Of a stretch of DNA of 64,000 bases, positions 17,832 to 26,200 are shown piece after piece (positions within the stretch are counted from its first letter, which is position 1; every line of letters begins with the position of its first letter). The stretch covers positions 62,001 to 126,000 of the forward strand of contig JAEKLQ010000024.1 of assembly GCA_019509785.1 (NCBI GenBank), given 5' to 3'. The position numbers and the translations under genes were made by a program. A model generated the notes under the pieces. The model had not been told where the DNA came from, did no database searches, and saw only the letters and a program-made list of their open reading frames with translations. Origin of the DNA: Fibrobacterota bacterium. GTDB taxonomy: Bacteria > Fibrobacterota > Fibrobacteria > UBA11236.

Positions 17832-18491
17832 CTAAGGTTCCGTCCTGAAGATTCGCACGGGTTTAGGGGGCGCCGGCGGCTGGCCCTTGCGCGACACCGC
17901 ATGGGGAGCCGCCGCGACGCGCTTGCCGCGTTCCACCATAAAAGAAGGTCCTTCTCCCTCCGCCCGTTCGGCATAATACCCCATCACCAGACGCAGGTTC
18001 GTGAATTTCGGCCGCGCGGAGGCGTCGCCCAACACGCGATCGAGACGGCGCTGCCCCTGGAAGGTCTGCCCTCCCGCGATACGTTGTGGCGGGAAGGATT
18101 CGGGATCGACGACGGATGCTGACGCCGAAGCGGAGGGCGCCGAAGAGGAGGGCGCGGTGGCCGCCGGCGCGGGGGTTGCGGATGTCGGGATGGCGGGGGC
18201 CGAATCGCTGGGCGCGGGGCCGCCGGCCAAGGCGCCTTCGGACGCGGCGGCGGCGCGGGCGAAGATGAGGGTGAGGGTCCCCCCCGCGAGGGATGCCCGC
18301 GGCGGGACTTGGCAATCCAGGTACAAGACGGAATCGGTGGGGTTGGCGAAGGTGAAGGCGATATGGAGGACGCCGTTCCCGAGATCGTAGGCGGCGGCAT
18401 CGATGCGCAGCGAAGGCGCGCGCTCACGCGGCGTCGCAGCCGCGAGCATAGGCGCCAAGCCGACCAAAAGCGCGAGACGGAAATTTCTCAT
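17832..18491 (-). CDS. Secreted hypothetical protein with Ala/Ser/Pro-rich linker
   Basis: This 219-residue protein is unrecognised. A strong ribosome site (GAGGAGG) precedes the ATG, followed by a signal peptide (FRLALLVGLAPMLAAATP). Residues ~25-85 look like a small beta-sandwich (IAFTFANPTDSVLYLDCQVP). A low-complexity Ala/Ser/Pro segment of about 40 residues follows, then a second ordered part (FPPQRIAGGQTFQGQRRLD and NLRLVMGYYAERAEGEGPSF). It could be a periplasmic or surface structural protein. It lies downstream of the palindromic repeats. Confidence 0.7.
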   Translation of the reverse strand: MRNFRLALLVGLAPMLAAATPRERAPSLRIDAAAYDLGNGVLHIAFTFANPTDSVLYLDCQVPPRASLAGGTLTLIFARAAAASEGALAGGPAPSDSAPAIPTSATPAPAATAPSSSAPSASASASVVDPESFPPQRIAGGQTFQGQRRLDRVLGDASARPKFTNLRLVMGYYAERAEGEGPSFMVERGKRVAAAPHAVSRKGQPPAPPKPVRIFRTEP

Positions 18492-18588
18492 GCACTCCTC
18501 CTCTATATCAGGCGTCCGCCCATCAGGCATCCCCCGGAAGGCGGCTTGTCGTAGCGCCGGCTCCGCCATGGGATGCTTCCCGAACCGC

Positions 18589-18731
18589 GGAGCGCCAATG
18601 GCGCTTCTGTTGGCGCGCCATTGGAGCGCCCTCATTCAGTGCCTCACTAGGGCCATTGGGCCGAAATCAGCAATGTAGCTTCGTTATTCGGCGCTCCAAT
18701 GGCGCTCCCGATGGCGCGCCATTGGAGCGCC
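18589..18731. repeat. Pair of REP-like palindromic repeats
   Basis: Two 42-base units start 101 bp apart (18589-18630 and 18690-18731). The second has perfect 16-base arms GGCGCTCCAATGGCGC and GCGCCATTGGAGCGCC around a 10-base loop. The first has the same right arm and a left arm with two differences. They fill most of the 293-bp gap (18492-18784) between two genes on the minus strand, and no gene is visible there. The form resembles extragenic palindromic (REP/BIME) elements. Confidence 0.7.
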
Positions 18732-18784
18732 GGGGCCCGGGGACGGTCGCGACAGGACCCCCGTCGATCTTACCGCCGGGCGGA

Positions 18785-19768
18785 TTAGGATCCAGGCCCG
18801 CCTTCGGGCGCGATCGCCGCGCTCAGCGCTTGGCCCAGCCCGGGGTAACGGAAAAGATACCCCGACCGGAGCGCCTTCTCCGCCGTCGCCCGCTGGCCTT
18901 CCAATAGGGAAGCGGCCAATTCGCCCAGGGCCAAGCGCAACGCGAAGGCGGGGGCCCGGAACAGGACCGGACGATGCACGGCCCGGCCCAAAGCCCGGGC
19001 GAACTCGCGTTGGGGGACGGACCCGGCGACCGCATTCAAGGGCCCGCGCAGATTTTCGGATGCGAGGGCGTGGGCGAAAAGGCCGGCGGCATCTTCCAGA
19101 TGGATCCAACTCCACCATTGGCGGCCGTTACCCAGCGTAGCGCCCGCGCCCAGCCGGTACAATGGGGCCAACTTGGCCAAGACCCCGCCCTTCCCGAGCA
19201 CGATCCCCAAGCGGAGCGCCACCGTACGCACCCCCAAGGCCTCGGCCCGGAAGGCCTCCGCCTCCCAAGCCCGGCAGATCCCGGCCAAGAAGCCTTCGCC
19301 CGCGGGCGAATTCTCGTCGACGTGGCCGTTTCCGGAGTCCCCATAATAGCCGACCGCCGAGGCCGCCGCGAAGACCTTGGGCTTGACCGCCATGCGCCCG
19401 ATCGCATCCACCAAGGCGCGCGTACCGTCGACCCGCGAGGAACGGATGCGCTCCTTCCGGGCCGCCGTCCATCTTCCCGCCGCGAGGCTTTCCCCCGCCA
19501 AGTGGACCACCGCATCCGCTCCCTCCAAGGCTTCCGACGGAACGGGATCGCCCTCGCGCCAGGGGAAAAGCCGGCAACCGGGCGGGAATGGCGGCTGGGA
19601 GGAGGGGGCTCGGGACAGGGGCGCCAGGGGCCGCGACGCCTGGGGCCGGGGCTCTTGGTTAACTTGCGGGTTACGGGTGAGGGCGCGCAGGGTATGGCCC
19701 TGCCCGGCCAACCGGCCCGCCACGGCTCTTCCGATGAAGCCCGTCGCGCCGGTCAGCAGAACGATCAT
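18785..19768 (-). CDS. SDR family sugar-epimerase-like protein (TIGR01777 / YfcH type)
   Basis: This 327-residue NAD(P)-binding short-chain dehydrogenase has the N-terminal motif VLLTGATGFIGRAVAGRL, followed by DAVVHLAGESLAAGRWT, ASAVGYYGDSG (with the catalytic-type Tyr), LRLGIVLGKGGVL and WSWIHLEDAAGLF. These are diagnostic of the YfcH/SDR39U1 group, whose substrate is not established. A Pro/Ser/Arg-rich insertion at about residues 35-65 is not typical. The gene starts 4 bp after the RlmL-like gene ends, so the two form an operon. Confidence 0.9.
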   Translation of the reverse strand: MIVLLTGATGFIGRAVAGRLAGQGHTLRALTRNPQVNQEPRPQASRPLAPLSRAPSSQPPFPPGCRLFPWREGDPVPSEALEGADAVVHLAGESLAAGRWTAARKERIRSSRVDGTRALVDAIGRMAVKPKVFAAASAVGYYGDSGNGHVDENSPAGEGFLAGICRAWEAEAFRAEALGVRTVALRLGIVLGKGGVLAKLAPLYRLGAGATLGNGRQWWSWIHLEDAAGLFAHALASENLRGPLNAVAGSVPQREFARALGRAVHRPVLFRAPAFALRLALGELAASLLEGQRATAEKALRSGYLFRYPGLGQALSAAIAPEGGPGS

Positions 19769-19772
19769 GCCG

Positions 19773-21227
19773 TCAGGGGCTCTTAGGTTTACGGGCCTTG
19801 GAGGCGGAGGGTTTGCCGGCTTTGGGAACCAGCTTCTCGGCGGGGACGTTGCCGGCATCGGCTGCGGCATCCGACGCCGCTTTATCCACCGCTTGGGACC
19901 CGGACCCCGTTTCCGCCACGGCCCCGCCAAGCGGGGGGGCGGCCTCGCCCAAATGCGCCGGCTGGACAGCCTTGGCCGCCTCGTCCTTGAGGATACGGGC
20001 GGGCTTTGGCGTCTCCGGCGGCCGGGGGGGAAGGATGGCGTATTCGACGATGGCCACCGAAAGCGCGCCATTGTCGATGTCCAGGCGCCGCTCGGGCTTG
20101 AACCAGATTTCCTTGTGCAATTCGCCTTCGGGAATGAGTACGTAGGCCTTGGACCCGGCGCACTTCACCTTCAGGAACTGCCCCAGGGCTTTATAGAATT
20201 CCTGCAAGCCTTCCTGGGTATCTTCCAGGCGCACGCCGTAGGGCGGATTGGCGACGATGACGCGATCGGGATAGGGGCCTTCCAGCTTGGTGAAATCCTT
20301 CTGCACCAGCTTGATGGCATCGATCCAGGGCGTACGGGCGAGATTGGCGCGCGTGGCGGCCATGGCGCGCGCGGAAATGTCGATGCCGGTGACGAGGCCC
20401 TTGGGCAACGGCAGGACGCCTTTGTCGGCCTCGGCCTTCACCTTCTGCCACAGGCTGGCGGAGAAGTCCGGCAGGGGTTCGAAACCCTGCGATTCGCGGA
20501 AGAAGCCGGCCGGAGTATGCGTGGCGATCATGGCGCCTTCGATGAGGAAGGTCCCGCTGCCGCAGAACAAATCGACCAGCGGCTTCTCGCCTTTCCACTT
20601 CGCGAAGCGGAGAACGGCGGCGGCCAGGTTCTCCTTGAGCGGGGCGTCCACCGCTTGGATCCGGTAGCCGCGCCGATGCATGATGCCGTCGGAATAGTAG
20701 AGGCTGATGGTGGCCTGGTCATGCCGCAGGAACAGATCCAGGCGTACGTCCGGGGTTTCCCGATCGATGGAAGGCCGCGCGCCGGTATGTTCCCGCAGGC
20801 TGTCCACCACCGCGTCCTTGAGTTTCAGGGCGGCGTACTGGCTATGCGTGATGGCCGAATCGGAAACCGAAGCGGAGACCTTCAGGGTCTGGCCCGTGCG
20901 CAAGATCTTGGACCAGTTGAACTGGACCGCGTGCTCATAGAGCTCGTCGGGATTGCGGCACGGGAAGGTGGCCATGGGCCGCAGGACGCGCGAGCCCAAG
21001 CGCGAGCAATAAACGACCCGGTAAACCTCTTCCCGGGAAAGCTGGGCTTCGACCCCGAGGTAGACGGCCTTGGCGCCGGAGATGCCGAGCTCGCGCAACT
21101 CTTCGGCCAGCAGGGATTCCAGATTGCGCGGACAGCTGATGAAAAAAGGATGCCGCGCCACGCCCTTCCCGCCTTCGGAGGGGGCCGCGGATTCTTCCAA
21201 TACCGAAAGGGGATCTGCTGAAGTCAC
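19773..21227 (-). CDS. THUMP-domain rRNA/RNA guanine-N2 methyltransferase (RlmL N-terminal-half-like)
   Basis: This 484-residue protein has an N-terminal ferredoxin-like/THUMP part (HPFFISCPRNLESLLAEEL, residues ~25-170), then a class I SAM-dependent methyltransferase with DLFCGSGTFLIEGA, GIDISARAM and the catalytic IVANPPYGVR. The last is the Asn-Pro-Pro-Tyr motif of N2-guanine or N6-adenine methylation. This matches the RlmL/UPF0020 group acting on 23S rRNA. A 90-residue Ala/Lys/Pro-rich tail follows, probably disordered and RNA-binding. The first codon is GTG, without a clear ribosome site, so the start could be a few codons later. It is in an operon with the SDR gene. Confidence 0.9.
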   Translation of the reverse strand: MTSADPLSVLEESAAPSEGGKGVARHPFFISCPRNLESLLAEELRELGISGAKAVYLGVEAQLSREEVYRVVYCSRLGSRVLRPMATFPCRNPDELYEHAVQFNWSKILRTGQTLKVSASVSDSAITHSQYAALKLKDAVVDSLREHTGARPSIDRETPDVRLDLFLRHDQATISLYYSDGIMHRRGYRIQAVDAPLKENLAAAVLRFAKWKGEKPLVDLFCGSGTFLIEGAMIATHTPAGFFRESQGFEPLPDFSASLWQKVKAEADKGVLPLPKGLVTGIDISARAMAATRANLARTPWIDAIKLVQKDFTKLEGPYPDRVIVANPPYGVRLEDTQEGLQEFYKALGQFLKVKCAGSKAYVLIPEGELHKEIWFKPERRLDIDNGALSVAIVEYAILPPRPPETPKPARILKDEAAKAVQPAHLGEAAPPLGGAVAETGSGSQAVDKAASDAAADAGNVPAEKLVPKAGKPSASKARKPKSP

Positions 21228-21304
21228 CTAGGAAACATAAAAATTACGGGGGATCAGCGGCCATCTGGAACTTCATCGCATCCCGAAAAAATCCCGTAAA
21301 CCGC

Positions 21305-22378
21305 TTATTCCTGAACCGCGGCGGAGAACGGCGCATTGAAGGGCGCCCTCAAGTTCCGACGCCCGTCCGCCCGGAAGGTTCCGCGGCGACGGGATTGGAT
21401 CCCGCTCCGGATGGGTTTGCCGGCCAAGGCGGTCGAGGGGCCGGAATCCTCCTCCTTGCGGGCGATGAGGCCCTTCTCCCCGACCAGGATCAGTGCCCGT
21501 TCTCCCGAGGAGGCCAAATCCGTGATCTGAACGCTTCCCCACGTCCTCCGTTCGAACGAGGAGTCTTGCGCCCAGGTTTTCCCCCCATCCCCGGTCCGAT
21601 AGCACTTATTTCCCCCATTGGTGGCATACCCGATCTTCCGGTCGAGGAAATGGATGCGGTTGATTTGCGTCGGCATGAGGGTGCTATAGGACTCCATCCC
21701 GTCCGTGGTTCCCAGCAGGCCTCCGTAATTGGTGTCCGCGATGAAGCCGGTGTCCGGGCCGAAGAAGTAGGCTTCGTACACAAAAGCGCTTCCCGCACTG
21801 AAAGCGGTGGGACTCCAAGTAAGGCCGGCATCGCGGGTCCGGAATATGTTCGAGACGCCGATGAGATAACCGTCGCTGGCGGTCGGGAACGAAAGCGTAA
21901 ACCCGGGAGCGGGAAAGCCGGTCGGCATGGCCGGCATAGCCTGCGCGCTCCAGGTGGTTCCGCTGTCCCGGGAGACCAGCAGGGTATCGACCGTGCCCAC
22001 CGCGAAACCGGTTCCCGCCGAGGGAAAGGCGATATCGTTGAGCATAAAGCCGGTCGAGATCGGGACGGGAAGGCTGTCCCAGGTCCGTCCGGAATCGATA
22101 GAACGGAGGATAAGGCCTTGGCTTCCGCACAGGAATCCGGTCCGCGCATCGGTGAACCACGCTGACATCAGATTCTCCTGAAACGGCAGCTCACGTCGCG
22201 TCCAGGTTTTGCCGCTGTCCAAGGTCGATAAAAGGGTACCGTGATCTCCGGTGATGAAACCGATGCGAGGGTCCGTGAAAAAAACCTTGCGTAAGGTTTC
22301 CTGGGTCCCGGATGGGAGAACCTCCCATTCAGCGGCGATTTCGCGGCCGGGGAGGCATAGGAGGAGCGCGGCGGGCAA
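21305..22378 (-). CDS. Secreted Ycf48/BNR-type beta-propeller protein
   Basis: The protein has about 357 residues built from repeated blades with the pattern G-F-x-x-G-x-x-G-x-x-L-x-S-x-D-S-G-x-T-W (STLDSGKTW, SIDSGRTW, SRDSGTTW, RTRDAGLTW, RTGDGGKTW). This fits the photosystem-assembly-factor Ycf48-like/Asp-box family, common among secreted proteins of this kind of bacterium. A TTG at 22378 is the first usual start, but the frame continues upstream through RCLKSILPAALLLC, a good signal peptide. A strong GGGAGGGG site sits before a CTG/ATT pair at 22402/22399. The C-terminal ~50 residues are basic and unlike a propeller. Function unknown. Confidence 0.7.
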   Translation of the reverse strand: MPAALLLCLPGREIAAEWEVLPSGTQETLRKVFFTDPRIGFITGDHGTLLSTLDSGKTWTRRELPFQENLMSAWFTDARTGFLCGSQGLILRSIDSGRTWDSLPVPISTGFMLNDIAFPSAGTGFAVGTVDTLLVSRDSGTTWSAQAMPAMPTGFPAPGFTLSFPTASDGYLIGVSNIFRTRDAGLTWSPTAFSAGSAFVYEAYFFGPDTGFIADTNYGGLLGTTDGMESYSTLMPTQINRIHFLDRKIGYATNGGNKCYRTGDGGKTWAQDSSFERRTWGSVQITDLASSGERALILVGEKGLIARKEEDSGPSTALAGKPIRSGIQSRRRGTFRADGRRNLRAPFNAPFSAAVQE

Positions 22379-22461
22379 TATGGATTTTAAGCAGCGAATC
22401 AGTAACCCCTCCCTGCCGAAGGGGCGCGGGCGCGACCGGCTCCCGGCGCGTAAGGTAAAAT

Positions 22462-22485
22462 CGAAGCCGGCTTCACCCGGCTTCG
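22462..22485 (-). terminator. Intrinsic terminator after the RRM gene
   Basis: A perfect 9-bp stem (CGAAGCCGG, 22462-22470, with CCGGCTTCG, 22477-22485) and 6-base loop lie just after the RRM gene stop. In the minus direction it is followed by ATTTTA. Confidence 0.7.
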
Positions 22486-22487
22486 CG

Positions 22488-22799
22488 TCAGTAAGTGCCG
22501 CGGTTGGTGCTTTGCGTGTTCGGGCGGGGTCCGCCGCGGAAGCCGCCGGGGCTCTCTTCGCGGGGCCGGGCCTCGCGGGCGTTGATCTTCCGGCCGGTAA
22601 GCTCGGCGCCGTTCATCCCTTCGAGCGCGGCGCGGGCTTCGTCGTCGTTGCCCATCTCCACGAACCCGAAACCCCTGGACTTGCCCGTCAACTTGTCCTT
22701 GATGATACGGGCCGAGCTCACGTTGCCGAAGGAGGCGAAAGCATCGCGAAGCTCTTCTTCGGTAGTCTGATAAGGGATGTTGCTGACGTAGATATTCAT
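22488..22799 (-). CDS. RNA recognition motif (RRM) protein
   Basis: This 103-residue single-RRM protein of the bacterial/cyanobacterial Rbp type has RNP2 IYVSNI at the N-terminus and RNP1 KSRGFGFVEM near residues 44-53. Both have the aromatic residues that stack on RNA. A short Gly/Arg/Pro-rich tail of about 20 residues follows. An AGAAGGAA ribosome site precedes the ATG. These proteins are usually cold- or stress-induced RNA chaperones. It is flanked by a terminator and probably transcribed alone. Confidence 0.95.
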   Translation of the reverse strand: MNIYVSNIPYQTTEEELRDAFASFGNVSSARIIKDKLTGKSRGFGFVEMGNDDEARAALEGMNGAELTGRKINAREARPREESPGGFRGGPRPNTQSTNRGTY

Positions 22800-23217
22800 C
22801 TAAGATTCCTTCTGTAAGAACACATCAGCCACCCGGTAAGACCCGAAGCAAATCGTCGTTAAAGCGTTTGGTTTCCCTGTCCTACCCGAACGTCAAGTAA
22901 CTGATTGTGGCTAAATATAATACGGGTCCCAAAGCGGGGCCCGCGGATTTTAACCCCTCGGAATGACATTCAAGCCGCCCTAAGGTATACTCGCGGCCAT
23001 GATCCCGGATAAACGCGCCGCTTTTCGCCAACGTAATGCCTGTAGCGGTCCGGAGCCCATTTCTCTTCTTGCTACTCCGGGATGGCTAACGCCCGGGTTA
23101 CCCGCAATGGCGGCTGGCGGATTGGTTCCCCTCGGAACCAAAGGTCCCGGATTTCATGCGACCAAGGCGGGGTTCCGGAGCCATGCGCGCAAGAATCCGC
23201 TTGTTCCGCCTATCCCC
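22800..23217. other. Divergent intergenic region between RRM gene and giant lipoprotein gene
   Basis: This 418-bp stretch contains no convincing gene if the GTG at 23218 is the real start of the next gene. A perfect TATAAT lies at 22916-22921 on the plus strand without a good -35. The frame of the next gene stays open back to an ATG at 22999, but that part encodes no recognisable sequence and would push the signal peptide to residue ~75. Confidence 0.5.
22916..22921 (+). promoter_or_regulatory. Candidate -10 box for the exopolysaccharide operon
   Basis: A perfect TATAAT stands in an AT-rich pocket of the intergenic region. No close -35 match is 16-18 bp upstream, so this is a weak call or one needing an activator. 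Confidence 0.35.
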
Positions 23218-26200
23218 GTGACTAAATTAGCCTTCGCCTTGAAATTAGCCAGTGGACCGCTTCGTATAGCGCTCCTGGCCTGCGTCGTGTTCTCGTTCCT
23301 GGCTACGGGATGCACGCGCTCTAACGGGCCTGGGGCAGACTTTTCCGCCAATCGCATCCAAGGGGTGCGTTTGGACCCGTCGTATTATTACGGGTTGAAG
23401 CGCGCGCCCAAGGCCTATTTCGATTCCGCCATCGGCGAATGGCGCACCCACGGCATCAACTCCATCTTCTTCAAGGCCTACGATCCCGAATACGGCGCGG
23501 TGTACCATACGCGTTACCCCGGCAATAGCGAAACCGATTACGGCAAGGAGGATCTGCTGCGCATCGTCCTGGATGCGGCGCATAAGCGCGGCGTGCGGGT
23601 CATCGGATGGCTGCCGGCATTCGAGCATAAGGGCGCCTGGGAGGCCCATCCCGAGTGGCGCATCCAAGGGGCCGACGGCAAGGATTTCCTGCCCGCCCCC
23701 GATCGGCATTTCCTGTGCCCGCGCCAGCCGGGCTTCGCCGCCTGGTGGCGCGGCTTCGTATCCGATCTGCTGGAACGGTACCCCGATCTGGACGGCGTCG
23801 ATTTCGCCGAGCCCATGGCGGTTTGGGGCAGACAAGTCTGCCATTGCCCCTTATGCCTGAAGGAAACCGCCGCCGGCGCCGCCGACGCGCTTTCCCCGCT
23901 GCATGCCGCCCTGCGCGCCCAGGCCCCCACCGATTTGCTGCTGGCTTCGTCCAAGCTCGTGAAGGCGGCCGGGCGTAGCGCCTGCGTTACCTTCATCGGC
24001 ACCGCCGGCAAGGACGGGTCCCTGTTCCCGTTCTCCAAGCAGAAGGAATTGAGCGGCCTGGACGTGGATCGCCTTTTGGATTCGCCCGATCGGCCGCAAT
24101 GGGTTTCCGTCGAGCTGATGTGGCAGCAATGGGCGGACAGCTACGACAATCCCGCCACCTTCCGGCCGGATTGGACCCGGCACGCGACCGAGCAGGCCCT
24201 GGCCGACATCAACGCGCGCGCCCATCTCCTCGTCCACGTGGAAATCACCCCCCTGGGTCCCGTGGAGGTGAGCCCGGACGAACTGGCCGAAAGCATGGTG
24301 GCCGCGCGCCGCGGCGGCGCGCAAAGCATCGAGTTTTACGACACCCATCTGGTCGACAGCCTGGGGGCCTGGCCGGGCGTGGAGAAGGCCTGGCGGACCC
24401 AGAGCGAGCGCAAAGCCCTGGTGCTGCACGATCCCGGCGGCTTGGGGGTCGCCCGCCAGGTGGCCACCTTGTTCGGGCATTTCGGCCTCACCACCCGGGT
24501 GACCCTGGCGGAGAACTTCGCCGACTCGCTCGTGGGGCCCAACGATCTTGTCGCCTACGTGGGCAACAAGGACAATCATCCCTTGCCCGAAGCCTTCCTG
24601 CGCTTCGCCGCGAAGCCGGGGGCGAAGATCTTCTGGGCCGATTTCAACCTATGGCAGCTTGACCGCCCGTTGGTCCGGGGCCATGGGGATACGGCCACCT
24701 ATAAGGATACGGCTAAGGGAATCGCCAACGCGCCTTCCAACGGAACCCTGGCGCGCCTGGGGCTCAAGTGGGAATACCACGATAAGTCCGGCACCTACAA
24801 CACCGTCCTCTACCACGGCCAAGAGCTGTACAAGACCGACTCCATCCTAAACCACGTGGCCATCCTGGATTCGTCCAAGGCCAAAGTGCTGGCGAGCGTG
24901 AAATCCCAGGACGGCGGCCTCTATCCTTATATGATCCGATCGGGGAATTTCTGGTTCGTGGCCGATTGCCCCACGGACTATATCGTGGAAGGCGGCCGCG
25001 ACGCCGTCTTCGCCGATGCCTTGCACGATTTCGTGGGCGAGGATCATCCCGTCGCGCATACGGCCCTGGTACGCATCGAAGACGTTTGCCCGCTCACCGA
25101 TCCCGGCCAGATGAAAGCGATCGCCGATCTGCTCCACGGCGAAGGCGTGCCCTGGTCGATCGCCCTGGTGCCCTATTACGTGGACCCGGAAGAGAACGCC
25201 GTGGTCACCATGCAGGACAAGCCCGAATTCGTGAAGGCGATCCACTACTCGATGGAACACGGGGCCGCCATCGTCATGCACGGGTCCACGCATCAGTACC
25301 GCGGGCGTTCCACCCACGATTACGAATTCTGGGACGCCCTGCACGATACGCCCCTGTTCGAGGACTCGCGCGAGTACGTGCGCACCCGCATCCAGCGCGG
25401 CATCGACGTGATGCGCAAGGAAGGCATCTACCCCATCGCCTGGGAGACTCCGCACTACGCCGGCTCCCAGCTCGACTATTCCGTGGCCGACCAATTCTTC
25501 AGCGCCGAATATGGCCGCCGGCAGGTGATCGACAAGACCGGCTTCGACCAGTTGGTGCCCTACTTCATCGGGAGGCACCCGTCCGGCAATTCCATCATCC
25601 CCGAGAACCTGGGGTATATCCCCAACGATCGCCAGGAGTCGGCGCCATTGCTGCGCTGCGCGCAAAACAACCTGGCGGTCCGCGACGGCTTCGGCAGCTT
25701 CTTCTTCCATCCCTGGATCGATCGCAAGGTGCTGAAGGAACTGGTCCGCGGGCTCAAGGCCCAGGGCTACCGCTTCGCCGACATCCGCGCCATGCCCCTC
25801 AAGATGCAGGCCCAGGGCGTGGCCCAAGTAAGCGGCAGCCAGGAGATCGACCTCGACGGCCAAGGAAAGTGGTTACATGCCTTCTACCTCGATGACGCCG
25901 GCAAGCGCCACGAGGAATGGACCTCCCAGGGCCCGGTCAACCTCCCCTTCCGGAAAACCGTGCGCTGCCCGCCGGGTTGGACCTATGTGGTCGAGGCCAT
26001 CGATAAGCCCGCCGGATGGCTGTCCCGCATCACCCCGCCCGATGCGGGCCTGCTCGGGAAGGCCCGCAGCCGCTTGTTCGCGCCGCCGCCCCTCAAGCTC
26101 GCGAAGGGGGAACCGGCCCGGGCCCTGATCCTGTGGTCCCCGCCCGGCCAGGACCTTCCGGCCATGCCCAACGTTCCTGCCGATACCGCTGCCGCGGCCC

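Noticed and set aside
22999-23217. Upstream ATG extension of the giant lipoprotein
   Set aside because: Would place the lipoprotein signal far from the N-terminus; codon use and sequence there look non-coding, though it cannot be excluded.
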